Positions 49,501 to 58,134 of a DNA stretch of 64,000 bases are shown in pieces (positions within the stretch are counted from its first letter, which is position 1; every line of letters starts with the position of its first letter). This stretch comes from Bacteroidota bacterium (lineage in GTDB: Bacteria > Bacteroidota > Bacteroidia > AKYH767-A > OLB10): assembly GCA_016709725.1 (NCBI GenBank), contig JADJMG010000001.1, positions 744,001 to 808,000 on the forward strand, written 5' to 3'. Under the pieces are notes generated by a model, which searched no databases, had not been told where the DNA came from, and saw only the letters and a program-made list of their open reading frames with translations. The position numbers and the translations under genes are program-made.

Positions 49501-51958
49501 CTAAAATAGCTACGTTATTATTTACAAAGTTTGGTCCAGATATAATGGTATCATTTAATACTCCTAAACCAAGATTCCGAATAACAAGGGGCAAGGTGAT
49601 AGAGTCGCCAGAGAATAAAGTTACATGAAAGGAATCAGGAGTAAGATCAATGATCGGTGCATCGAGTACAGATCCTGTGAGACAAATCGAAGTATCCTGA
49701 TCATTATTTTGAAGGAACAAAGTAGTAGCATAAGTACCCGAGTTACCACTGCTAAATGAAACAACAAGATGGTAACTTGAGAACGGAGGGATCGCTATCG
49801 GTCCAATTGTGTCTGGTACAAACTCGCTGCTTGCGGTTGTAATATTTGAAATAAATAATGTATCGCAACCTTGATTTTCCACCATGATAGAATCCACACT
49901 GATTGCATTTTCTAATTGATCATTATAGTGAATACATGAATCTGACAATGCAATGGCAGGACTTCCTGAAACCGTGAGTACAACGGGAATTTGAAGTGTG
50001 GGATTAAGTGGGTCGTTGGTATATAAAAGAACAAATCCATTCGTAATTCCTGCATTCAACATTTCAGTGGAAATCATAAACTGAATAATGGAAGAATCCC
50101 CTGGAGAAACAGTATCCGATTGCGTCGTGGTTGAAATCCATGGGAAACCTTGTCCTTGGCCTGCTCCTGCAACAGCATTTGCAATTAATCTTGAAGTAGT
50201 GGGATTAAAATTGTAAAAATCAAAACCAACATAAGAAACAACACCATTCCCAACATTACGATAATTTACAATCTCATTTGTGGTAGTACTGGACTTAACC
50301 AAATTGACTTTATCTAAATCAGTAAAATTAACGGAGATGGTTGCATCTGCCGCAGTAAAGCTTAGGGGAACATTATCGGTGATGAAATGAGTTGTATCCA
50401 CCGTAGTAAGTGTTTGATTGGTATATGTGGGACCTGTAACCCCTTGAAATAATCCCATCGAAACAATTCTTGCATTGTAAGTTGAAGTTGAACCACACGT
50501 AACCACACTTCCACCACCTTGAAGGAATGCTTGTAATATGGGAGCAAAAGATGAATAATGCGTAGTTCCTCCTGATTCTTGTTCAATAAATAAAATGACA
50601 TCCTTATCTACTAAAGCATTCGTCAATCCTGTGCTGGTAGTACCATCATAAGTAATAAGCGTATAACGATTAAAATATGTACTTATCGATTGTATAGTAT
50701 TTAAATATTCTCGCGCGAGGTCCGAACCATATGTATAGGCAAGAACTCTTACCGTATCTGTACTCATATAATTCTGATTAGAAAAGACAAGGTCTCCCGC
50801 ACCAGTATTGTAAACGGTAAGTTGAACCATGGTTGAGTCGCCGCAAGACAATGCCGCAAACAAGGTATCGGGTGAGGTAGATACAATAGGTGCAGATTGA
50901 ACATGAACATCTTTAATAATTGTATCCGTATTATTACATGTAAATGCAATTAATTTCACTTTAAACAAACCGGATGAAGTAAATGCATGAGTCGGATTCT
51001 GTAAAGTAGAGAAACCTCCATCTCCAAAATCCCATAACCAAGCATTGGGCATATTCAAAGAAGTATCATTAAATTGAACTGGAGTATTGATGGGAGGATT
51101 TGTATCAGCCATTGAAAAGAGTGCAACTGGTGCAATGCTACTAGCAATGACAGAAGTCCAATGTGCTTCAAAACCTGGATAAACTACAGATCCATCTGTT
51201 TGAAAAACGATATGCATTTTTCCTGAGGTAGCATTTAACGTGGGGGGTAGTGTGCTACCAGTTCCTGTATAGAGCAAAGGAGCAGTAGCATTCACGCCAT
51301 CATACACGTATATATCATCGAAACCAGATTCTGTACTAAAGGAAATAAAAGATAAACTAATACTGGTTGCACAAGCTGGAGTAATGGTAAGTGAACAATT
51401 TTCTGAATCCTGATAGTCACCCGTTGGACCACCCGAATCAAATAAAATTCCATTGGGAGCTACCGATAAGGTGGTACTACACATGTTCACTTGATTGACT
51501 ACAGAAATATATCCAACCTTAATAATACTGTCAATTCCAAAAGCATTTTGTACATGAAGTGTAACGGGATAAACTCCTATCGCATTATAAGTTATAACAG
51601 GATTTTGATTGCTTGAACTCGCAGGTGTACCTCCGGGAAAAGACCAAGTCCATCCAGTAGGAGCATTTTGTGTAAGATCAGAGAAGGTAACTGCATTCCC
51701 TACTGATACACTCGTGACATTGGCTGTAAAATCGGCAATCGGAGGGAGCGTGTTTGCAGAAAAAATAACGGTGTAGTCTTCTGCTTGTCCATTGATGGGA
51801 TTATTACAAGCATTACTTATGGTATTAATGCTTCGATCATCAATGATTCTCATTCTGAGCGGTACGCCCAAAACAGCAGTGGTTGAAGTGTTCACAAAAC
51901 CTGTTTTTTGTCCTGAAAAACCAGTTGTACTGTATAACAACTCACTCACATTATTCAA
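46550..51958 (-). CDS. Giant secreted M4 metallopeptidase, C-terminal part (after second in-frame TAA)
   Basis: 1802 residues in the same frame as 51959-53875, separated only by a TAA. Order: end of a GEVED module (VSELLYSTTGFSG ... LRMRI ... GQAEDYTV); PKD (TGWTWSFPGGTPASS); CUB-like domain (SVAPNGILFDSGGPTGDYQDSENC); PKD (AWLWDFGDGGFSTLQNPTH); three Ig-like anchor domains each with a Rossmann/amidotransferase-like insert (about 50770-50180, 49520-48930, 48300-47720); PKD (YSWNFGDGITSTLNDPTH); a second GEVED (KAWIDYNNDGFF ... GQFEDYTVF); and a T9SS sorting domain (LSLQPNPFRDHTELSF ... GIYFVKISTDDS). Followed by a strong terminator. Paralogue of 23099-29221 with one more insert. Confidence 0.8.
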   Translation of the reverse strand: MNNVSELLYSTTGFSGQKTGFVNTSTTAVLGVPLRMRIIDDRSINTISNACNNPINGQAEDYTVIFSANTLPPIADFTANVTSVSVGNAVTFSDLTQNAPTGWTWSFPGGTPASSSNQNPVITYNAIGVYPVTLHVQNAFGIDSIIKVGYISVVNQVNMCSTTLSVAPNGILFDSGGPTGDYQDSENCSLTITPACATSISLSFISFSTESGFDDIYVYDGVNATAPLLYTGTGSTLPPTLNATSGKMHIVFQTDGSVVYPGFEAHWTSVIASSIAPVALFSMADTNPPINTPVQFNDTSLNMPNAWLWDFGDGGFSTLQNPTHAFTSSGLFKVKLIAFTCNNTDTIIKDVHVQSAPIVSTSPDTLFAALSCGDSTMVQLTVYNTGAGDLVFSNQNYMSTDTVRVLAYTYGSDLAREYLNTIQSISTYFNRYTLITYDGTTSTGLTNALVDKDVILFIEQESGGTTHYSSFAPILQAFLQGGGSVVTCGSTSTYNARIVSMGLFQGVTGPTYTNQTLTTVDTTHFITDNVPLSFTAADATISVNFTDLDKVNLVKSSTTTNEIVNYRNVGNGVVSYVGFDFYNFNPTTSRLIANAVAGAGQGQGFPWISTTTQSDTVSPGDSSIIQFMISTEMLNAGITNGFVLLYTNDPLNPTLQIPVVLTVSGSPAIALSDSCIHYNDQLENAISVDSIMVENQGCDTLFISNITTASSEFVPDTIGPIAIPPFSSYHLVVSFSSGNSGTYATTLFLQNNDQDTSICLTGSVLDAPIIDLTPDSFHVTLFSGDSITLPLVIRNLGLGVLNDTIISGPNFVNNNVAILVIRDGTAWGLNVENYINTNFGIIPDVITSSQIAATNFHNYDYIITTGNQSNAYYTTLTSHKLKFEDFAFNGGILQHQCAMMTGALVELAGGTEVDFQLSTNNLGLIMTHPILANVVNPIVGNSASHGVISNYPAGATVLTQTTGTLLPTTVLYNYGAGKVLVTSMTWEYAIMNNLNFGQMLPNSINFMKDYSGNWLIVQDTNHIINGLDSTIHDVKFNATGLVSGNYYSSFSVISNDPVNPSIVVPCTLTVVGIPDILLSKTMLDYDTVFVGSVSTDSLWVSNEGTDTLFVSSLVSSNPYFVANQNSFSLPPGDSILVKVDFQPLSVGTYLDSITIFNNDQDTVIYVMGVAVDAPILNYFPSTINVQLSNCPDSLVVPITVYNTGGSDLTFTINELGNSVSNINVLALTYGVDMNEEYLNTIAAINQYFTNYTLTTTSTTTSTGLQSELVGKDVFLMPEPENGSTTVFLNYSVPLQNFVNNGGTVIFCGASSTYTTCILNTGLLSGNYAGNAWNSNVSVINTSTSLTDSIPLSYLASNATYTMNITNPDKTELISHNNNDVVTYRTIGAGKVIFIANDFFAYSANEARLISNAIKWGVQGEIPWVELDTLSGVLVPGDSSIIYVTINGTDLSPGNHQSYIIIESNDPQHPIDTIPINLTIDAVPCTDFIFTSDSCGHSADFTSLTYLPNATYSWNFGDGITSTLNDPTHIYQLPGTYTVQLIVCNLGICDTSFSTFQTGAIFNAPALGCAPVTQSYCCGHGIYNVSFGNINRSSGDGMEGFQDYACTDTTTLVAGYTYTISVTTDSLVQENVKAWIDYNNDGFFLTNEIIFTSNAGTSVHSGNVLIPNAGVYNTPLRMRVGADNASAPSLLPCQAPLNGQFEDYTVFIKNNVSLLENNSLLNLSLQPNPFRDHTELSFAWQTNGSIRIEVLNLLGQNIENVFESDNLSAGNYSFTIRLNESGIYFVKISTDDSYLLKKIVKTE

Positions 51959-53875
51959 TTAACCATCGTTGTCATAATCAATCCATGCTTTTAGATTCTC
52001 TAAAGAACTTGCACTTACTGAAACTGAAAAGGGATACGTATTACCGGCAATTAAATTTGCTACATTATTACAAGTATAATCTTTATAACCTTCCTGAGAA
52101 TTTCCACTCGTTTTATTGATCCCTCCGAAATTGACATTTAATATTCCCACGTTACAACAATAGGTTTGAGTAGCTGGAATACAAGTTGCAGTAGTTGGTC
52201 CGGGATTATTTGTAACGGTAATAAAATTTGTTTGAAGAAGTGTATCCGATGTATTACATAATGCGGTTCCTAAAGCGATGAGTGTTACATCATACACTCC
52301 CAATTGAGTGTACACATGAGTTGGGTTAGCTAATGTAGATGTTGAGCCATCACCAAAATCCCATAAGTAGGAAGTGGCATTGTTACTACTATTCGTAAAA
52401 TTTACAGTAGACGGAATTGAGCAAGTATAATTTTGATCACTTGAAAAACCGGCAATGATACTATTAACAAATGGACCACCCACACCCACTGCATGCCATG
52501 CATTCGTAGTTTGCGCAACTTGAGGTGAACAACTTCCAAATAGATCTATTGCTGCACTTATTGCTCCCGTTCTTGCAGCTGCAAAATTTGAATTTGGAGT
52601 TAGATAGACCGTTAAATTTCTAAAAGCAATGGCATTTGCATCTGCAAGACCAATTCCATTCACAATAAAATTATTTCCTAAATCATTGGTCCCTGATCCT
52701 CCCATGGAAAGTAAATAAAACCAGTAATTTTGAATCCCACTATCGTAATGCACCACATCGCCATTATTAAAATATAATCCACCATAAGTATCTGCGCATT
52801 CATATTCATTGGGGTTTGCCATATTTCTAAAAGGGGTAGCACCACCCCCTGGAATTACAATTTGATCGCCCACCAACCAAGTTGCATTTGAGGGGTCATT
52901 TAAGAATCGAATGCTATTTCCCATGATATCACTAAAAGATTCATTTAACGCACCCGATTCACCTGAATAAACCAGTGCAGCAGAATTTTCGGTAACGGCA
53001 TGTGTAATCTCATGACCAACAATTTCCATAGACGTTAAAGGACTATATTGAAAACCATCGCCATCTCCGTAAGTCATCACACTTCCATTCCAAAAAGCAT
53101 TAACGTAATTCGTATTATAATGAACAAAACTATTGATGGCGGCTCCTGCATTGTCATAAGAATGGTAGCCATATAAATTATAATAAAAATCGTATGTTTT
53201 CTCTGCTCCAAAATGAGCATCCAAAGCGGCATTATCATAAATTAAAGGCCACACGGTAGAGGTATTTGTAAAATTGACAGCCGAAGCATAACTCGATCCA
53301 TTCTGTAAATTCTTTGTATCAATTGTTGCACCAGCACCTCGATTTGTTTCCTTCAAAACAAAATTAGTAGGACTTAGGCTATCCGTCATGATCGTTCGAA
53401 CTCCACTGTAACGAGTATGGGCTGTAGCAGGAACATCAAAGGTTTCGAGGCGATTTATGACATGTACTATTTTTCCAGTTACTGCATCTACATACACCCA
53501 ATTTCGCGCTAATGGTTTTTCAGAATTTACATCCACTTTATAGGTAAGTAAATAGTTCCCGGCTGAAGTGGGAAGAATCAACAACTCGGGATTGGGATCT
53601 TCCGTGCTCGTAATAAAGGTTTCTGCTGGTAAGTGATTTCGGGCTGCTGAAATGGCGGCTTGAATATCGATGGATGCTTGCGTACCTATGTCGATGCCAC
53701 TGTATAATTCACCGTTTGCCGATACCAATTTTTCAGCTTGCATGTGAACAATAAACATGGAGTATTCTACTGGTAACGATCGATAAAATTGCTTGAACCG
53801 AAGATGAGTATATCCGACTTTATCACGATCGCTTCTCAATAAAACCATCTCTTCCTCTGGCCTGCCATCGAGCAC
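51959..53875 (-). CDS. Giant secreted M4 metallopeptidase, catalytic part (between two in-frame TAA codons)
   Basis: 638 residues read in the same frame as both neighbours; the apparent GTG start at 53875 is internal. It holds the rest of the propeptide (GYTHLRFKQFYRSLPVEYSMFIVH) and the M4 catalytic domain: GHEITHAVTEN gives the HExxH zinc motif, and the Glu of GALNESFSDIMG lies 20 residues after the second His as in thermolysin. Then a PKD domain (YLWDFGDGSTSTLANPTH) and the start of a GEVED module, stopping at AWIDYDNDG then TAA. In the other two GEVED modules of the window the chain continues from NNDG, so the TAA interrupts a conserved domain. All catalytic residues intact. Confidence 0.8.
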   Translation of the reverse strand: MLDGRPEEEMVLLRSDRDKVGYTHLRFKQFYRSLPVEYSMFIVHMQAEKLVSANGELYSGIDIGTQASIDIQAAISAARNHLPAETFITSTEDPNPELLILPTSAGNYLLTYKVDVNSEKPLARNWVYVDAVTGKIVHVINRLETFDVPATAHTRYSGVRTIMTDSLSPTNFVLKETNRGAGATIDTKNLQNGSSYASAVNFTNTSTVWPLIYDNAALDAHFGAEKTYDFYYNLYGYHSYDNAGAAINSFVHYNTNYVNAFWNGSVMTYGDGDGFQYSPLTSMEIVGHEITHAVTENSAALVYSGESGALNESFSDIMGNSIRFLNDPSNATWLVGDQIVIPGGGATPFRNMANPNEYECADTYGGLYFNNGDVVHYDSGIQNYWFYLLSMGGSGTNDLGNNFIVNGIGLADANAIAFRNLTVYLTPNSNFAAARTGAISAAIDLFGSCSPQVAQTTNAWHAVGVGGPFVNSIIAGFSSDQNYTCSIPSTVNFTNSSNNATSYLWDFGDGSTSTLANPTHVYTQLGVYDVTLIALGTALCNTSDTLLQTNFITVTNNPGPTTATCIPATQTYCCNVGILNVNFGGINKTSGNSQEGYKDYTCNNVANLIAGNTYPFSVSVSASSLENLKAWIDYDNDG

Positions 53876-53899
53876 GTTCAGATTTAACCATGTGGCTAC

Positions 53900-54085
53900 T
53901 TACGAAGAAGCAATAGGAACAGGTTCCTTTAATCTGACAAATGAAACGGTCTTTCTCTGCTCATCTAACTTTACGTAAGAAGCACCTTTGAAATACTCAT
54001 CTGCTTTTTGACCTGTAAGTTCTTGGGCTATACTATTAGAATAAGATGATAATAGTATAAAAATAATAATCTTTAAAATTTTCAT
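53900..54085 (-). CDS. Signal peptide and propeptide start of the giant M4 metallopeptidase
   Basis: 61 residues: signal peptide MKILKIIIFILLSSYSNSIAQ then ELTGQKADEYFKGASYVKLDEQRKTVSFVRL, which aligns with GEEAEALVKGAQWVQTDERFGTISFIQL of the 23099 paralogue. Ends at TAA (53900-53902); the frame continues without shift as VATWLNLNVLDG. A TACATTTG box lies 28 nt upstream, so this is the true start. Confidence 0.75.
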   Translation of the reverse strand: MKILKIIIFILLSSYSNSIAQELTGQKADEYFKGASYVKLDEQRKTVSFVRLKEPVPIASS

Positions 54086-54112
54086 AGGGTTTGGGTTTAT
54101 TAAAATCTAAAT

Positions 54113-54120
54113 CAAATGTA
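54113..54120 (-). promoter_or_regulatory. -7 box TACATTTG of the M4 gene
   Basis: Exact TAnnTTTG match on the minus strand, 28 nt before the ATG at 54085. Confidence 0.6.
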
Positions 54121-54292
54121 TTAAGATCTATGCTGAAATTGAAAGATTTTCAATGGTTCATATCGTCTATTGGTCAATCATTTTAGTAGAATGACCAAAT
54201 AACTTGAAAGATCGGAGAAGAATCTAAGTCGAAGGCTATCTAATTGACGTAAAACATTAGGGCCACGTTGCTCATCCGTAAAATTAATAGCC
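54121..54292. other. Intergenic, nothing recognised
   Basis: Upstream region of the M4 gene between its -7 box and the orphan terminator; no open frame or repeat. Confidence 0.4.
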
Positions 54293-54326
54293 AAAAAAAA
54301 GAAGGCCTCCGAAACCGAAGACCTTC
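54293..54326 (-). terminator. Orphan rho-independent terminator, possible small RNA end
   Basis: On the minus strand GAAGGUCUUCG, loop GUUU, CGGAGGCCUUC then U8: an 11-bp stem in which both imperfect positions are G-U pairs in this direction (they are A-C mismatches on the plus strand), so the transcript runs on minus. No minus-strand gene lies between here and the pyruvate carboxylase gene at 54650. A short transcript starting near 54386 (after CACCTTTG at 54393-54400, one mismatch to TAnnTTTG) would be about 95 nt. Confidence 0.75.
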
Positions 54327-54386
54327 TAACCTAACCAATCAACAACCCTATTGATGGAAAATATCTAAATAAATACGCTAATGAGA
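54297..54386 (-). ncRNA. Candidate small RNA
   Basis: Inferred only from the strong orphan terminator at its 3' end and a near-consensus -7 word at 54393-54400. The sequence between contains the word GATTGGTTAGGTTAGAAGG and no start codon with a meaningful frame. I cannot assign an Rfam family. Confidence 0.35.
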
Positions 54387-54472
54387 ACATAACAAAGGTG
54401 GGGGTATGACCATGAATCAAAGGTGAAGTGTTTATGACGACAAGATGAGGACTGTCATAAAATTTAAATTAT

Positions 54473-54480
54473 TACATTTG
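54473..54480 (+). promoter_or_regulatory. Possible -7 box TACATTTG of pyruvate carboxylase
   Basis: Exact TAnnTTTG match 170 nt before the ATG at 54650; implies a long leader, so a nearer promoter cannot be excluded. Confidence 0.4.
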
Positions 54481-54649
54481 ACAACACAATATGTTTGAAA
54501 TCTGATCCTATTCTACTGAGGACAGTAAAAGGAAATAGCATTTCTTAACTCTTTTTAACTTTTATTGAGTGAAAGACATCGATTTTAAGGTAAAATAGGC
54601 TGTAACGAATGATAAGTCTCTACGTATAATAAAAACTTGAAAAAATACT

Positions 54650-57600
54650 ATGCAACGCATCCATAAACTACTGGTCGCAAATAGAGGTGAAATTGCCATA
54701 CGTGCACTTCGCGCTGCCGCCGAATTAGGCATCCGTACTGTCGCTATTTACACTTATGAAGATCGCTATTCTTTACATCGATATAAAGCAGACGAAGCCT
54801 ACCAAGTAGGGAAGGATACTGATCCATTAAAGCCTTATCTCGATATTGAAAAGATCATTGCTGTTGCGAAAGAAAATCAAGTGCATGCCATTCATCCTGG
54901 TTATGGGTTTTTGTCGGAGAATGTAACCTTTGCTCGTCGTTGCCGTGAAGAAGGAATTATTTTCGTGGGACCATCGCCCGAAGCGATGGAACAACTGGGA
55001 GACAAAGTCGCCAGTAAACTGGTAGCCAAAAAAGCAGGTGTACCTGTCATTGAAGATAATCAAATTCCACTGACCTCCATTCAAGAAGCGAAATCCGAAT
55101 CTTTACGGATAGGCTTCCCCGTTATATTGAAAGCAAGCGCTGGAGGTGGTGGACGTGGTATGCGCGTAATTCGAAAAGTAGAAGAATTAGAAAAAGCCTT
55201 CGATGAAGCCCGACGCGAAGCAGGCAATGCTTTTGGAGATGATACCATCTTCATTGAAAAATTTATTGAAGATCCAAAGCATATCGAAGTACAAATTTTA
55301 GGCGATCATCACGGAAATATTGTACATTTATACGAGCGTGATTGCTCGGTACAACGACGCTTTCAAAAAGTAGTTGAGATTGCGCCTGCACCCAGTTTAA
55401 AACAAACAACAAAAGATAAATTATACGAGTATGCTCTCGCTATTACACGTTATGTGAAATACGACAATGCAGGGACGGTTGAATTTTTAGTTGACTCAGA
55501 CGAGAATATCTATTTCATTGAAGTGAATCCACGCATTCAAGTGGAGCACACCGTGACAGAACAAGTAACAGGTTACGATATTGTGTGCGCTCAAATTCAT
55601 ATTGCTGATGGAGCTGCTTTGAATTCACCCATGATTGAGATTTATTCTCAAGCCGATATTCAGTGTCGTGGATTTGCGATTCAATGTCGAATCACCACAG
55701 AAGATCCGGAAAATGATTTTAAACCCGACTATGGTACCATCATCGCGTACCGAAATGCAGGTGGAAATAGTATCCGTATCGATGAAGGAAGCTCCTACCA
55801 AGGAGTTAAAGTTTCTCCATTCTTTGATTCGATGTTAGTGAAGATTACCGCACAAGGCAGAACGTTAGCAGGTGCCAGTCGGAGAATGCATCGAACCTTA
55901 ACCGAATTTAGAATTCGAGGAGTAAAGACTAACATTCCCTTTTTAGAAAATGTAATTAATCATCCCGTTTTTCAAAGTGGGGAAGCCACGGTGAAGTTCA
56001 TCGAAAAATATCCTGAGCTTTTTAACTTTCGAAAAAAACAAGATAGCGGAACTCGTGTACTTCGGTATGTCGCCAACGTTATTGTGAATGGGAATCCGGA
56101 TGTAACGAAGATGGATCCATCGCGTACTTTCGATCTGCCTCGATTACCTACTTCAAAAATCACAGGACCTCCACGAGCAGGAACAAAACAAAAGCTGGAT
56201 GATATGGGTCCAGAAAAATTTGCACAATGGCTTTCGTCCGAAAAGAAAGTTAAGTTCACCGACACCACTTATCGTGACGCCCATCAATCGTTATTGGCAA
56301 CAAGAGTTCGTACTAATGATTTCTTACAAGTAGCACGCAACTATGCATTGCATCATCCACAAACTTTTAGTATGGAAGTGTGGGGTGGTGCTACTTTTGA
56401 TGTTGCTTTGCGCTTCCTGCATGAATGTCCATGGAAAAGATTACAACTGCTACGTGAAGCTATTCCCAATATTTGTTTGCAGATGCTCATTCGAGGCAAC
56501 AATGCCATTGGCTATTCTGCATATCCCAATAATTTAGTAGAAAGCTTTATTGAACAGAGTTGGAAAAATGGTGTTGATATATTTCGAATTTTCGATTCAT
56601 TAAATTGGACCAAATCAATGGAAGTAAGCATCAACGCAGTTCGTGAGCGTACCGGTGGAATTGCTGAGGCTTGCATCAGTTATACTGGAGATATTTTAGA
56701 TCCGAAGAAAGCAAAATATAATTTAAACTACTATCTGGATTTAGCAAAAGACTTAGAAGACAAAGGCGCGCATATACTTTGCATAAAAGATATGGCTGGA
56801 TTACTTAAACCATATTCCGCAACGCTATTGATTGAAGAATTAAAAAAATCGGTTTCACTGCCCATCCATCTTCACACACACGACACTTCATCCATTCAAG
56901 CAGCTACGTATTTGAAAGCCATTGAAGCCGGTGTAGATGTAGTAGATGTTGCGCTTTCCTCCATGAGCGGACTCACCTCTCAACCGAACTTCAACAGTTT
57001 GGTGGAAGCTTTAAGAAATACAAAACATGAAGTTGATCACGATGTAACACATCTTAATCAACACAGTAATTATTGGGAACGAGTGCGCGATTATTACTAT
57101 CCATTTGAAAGTGGATTGATGGCTGGAACTGCGGAAGTGTATGATCATGAAATTCCAGGCGGACAATATTCAAACCTACGACCTCAAGCCATTTCGCTCG
57201 GACTAGGGGATAAAATGGAAGAAATTAAACAAGCTTATGCCGATGTCAATCAACTTTTTGGTGATATTGTAAAAGTAACACCCAGCTCGAAAGTGGTGGG
57301 TGATATGGCGCTCTTCATGGTGAGTAATAACCTAACCAAAGAAGATATTTTTACGAAAGGAGATACCATCAGTTTTCCGTCGAGTGTAAAAAGTTTCTTT
57401 AAAGGAGATATTGGACAAGCTCCGGGTGGATTTCCGAAAGAGTTGCAAAAAATAGTTTTGAAAAATGAAATCCCGTATACGGATTTACCGAATGCACATT
57501 TACTGCCGATTGAATTAGATGTTGCGTTTAACCAATTCAAAGAAAAATTTGGTATGCATTTATCTTTTCTTGATTTTCTGAGCTGGCAGTTTTACCCGAA

Positions 57601-58102
57601 GGTTTTTGAAGACTATCTTGTTTTCGTAAAAGAGTTTGGCGATGTCAGTAAGCTACCGACTCCAATCTTCTTCTTTGGTATGAAAACCAATGAAGAGATC
57701 ATGGTCGAAATCGGAAAAGGAAAAAAGATTTTAATTCGACTTTTATATGTTAGCGATGTGGATGAGAAAGGAAAACGAATTGTTTATTTCCGACTCAATG
57801 GTCAAACACGTTCCATTGAAGTACTAGATAAAAAAGCGAACGTAAAAAAAGTAAGTCATGCAAAAGCAAGTGGCGAGCACCAAATAGGTACACCGTTGCA
57901 AGGTTTACTAAGTAAAATCTTTGTAAAGGCGGGACAAGAAGTGAAAAAGAATACACCGCTGTTTACCATAGAAGCGATGAAAATGGAAACGACTATTACG
58001 GCTGCCTCTGATATTAAAATTCAGCAAATTATTTTACCAGAGGGGACATTAGTAGAGTCGGAAGATTTAGTAATGGAAACTAGCTTACATCCTAAAGTGT
58101 AA
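54650..58102 (+). CDS. pyc: Pyruvate carboxylase
   Basis: 1150 residues, the full single-chain form that makes oxaloacetate from pyruvate, bicarbonate and ATP (anaplerosis, gluconeogenesis). Biotin carboxylase domain about 1-450: KLLVANRGEIAIRALRAA, the ATP-grasp glycine-rich loop KASAGGGGRGMRV, FIEVNPRIQVEHTVTEQVTG. Carboxyltransferase (HMGL-like) domain about 540-800: TDTTYRDAHQSLLATRVRT, EVWGGATFDVALRFLHECPW, and the metal-binding LHTHDTS. PYC_OADA region about 820-1030. Biotinyl domain at the C-terminus, EAMKMET, with the biotinylated Lys at residue 1111. Monocistronic; the next gene is convergent. All key motifs intact. Confidence 0.98.
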   Translation: MQRIHKLLVANRGEIAIRALRAAAELGIRTVAIYTYEDRYSLHRYKADEAYQVGKDTDPLKPYLDIEKIIAVAKENQVHAIHPGYGFLSENVTFARRCREEGIIFVGPSPEAMEQLGDKVASKLVAKKAGVPVIEDNQIPLTSIQEAKSESLRIGFPVILKASAGGGGRGMRVIRKVEELEKAFDEARREAGNAFGDDTIFIEKFIEDPKHIEVQILGDHHGNIVHLYERDCSVQRRFQKVVEIAPAPSLKQTTKDKLYEYALAITRYVKYDNAGTVEFLVDSDENIYFIEVNPRIQVEHTVTEQVTGYDIVCAQIHIADGAALNSPMIEIYSQADIQCRGFAIQCRITTEDPENDFKPDYGTIIAYRNAGGNSIRIDEGSSYQGVKVSPFFDSMLVKITAQGRTLAGASRRMHRTLTEFRIRGVKTNIPFLENVINHPVFQSGEATVKFIEKYPELFNFRKKQDSGTRVLRYVANVIVNGNPDVTKMDPSRTFDLPRLPTSKITGPPRAGTKQKLDDMGPEKFAQWLSSEKKVKFTDTTYRDAHQSLLATRVRTNDFLQVARNYALHHPQTFSMEVWGGATFDVALRFLHECPWKRLQLLREAIPNICLQMLIRGNNAIGYSAYPNNLVESFIEQSWKNGVDIFRIFDSLNWTKSMEVSINAVRERTGGIAEACISYTGDILDPKKAKYNLNYYLDLAKDLEDKGAHILCIKDMAGLLKPYSATLLIEELKKSVSLPIHLHTHDTSSIQAATYLKAIEAGVDVVDVALSSMSGLTSQPNFNSLVEALRNTKHEVDHDVTHLNQHSNYWERVRDYYYPFESGLMAGTAEVYDHEIPGGQYSNLRPQAISLGLGDKMEEIKQAYADVNQLFGDIVKVTPSSKVVGDMALFMVSNNLTKEDIFTKGDTISFPSSVKSFFKGDIGQAPGGFPKELQKIVLKNEIPYTDLPNAHLLPIELDVAFNQFKEKFGMHLSFLDFLSWQFYPKVFEDYLVFVKEFGDVSKLPTPIFFFGMKTNEEIMVEIGKGKKILIRLLYVSDVDEKGKRIVYFRLNGQTRSIEVLDKKANVKKVSHAKASGEHQIGTPLQGLLSKIFVKAGQEVKKNTPLFTIEAMKMETTITAASDIKIQQIILPEGTLVESEDLVMETSLHPKV

Positions 58103-58134
58103 TCGTCCTTCACGATTTCTACAATAGGAATAAC

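Noticed and set aside
51959..53902. Genetic code with TAA reassigned
   Set aside because: TAA ends many genes here in the normal way (for example atpE, padR, pyc), so only this one gene is affected.
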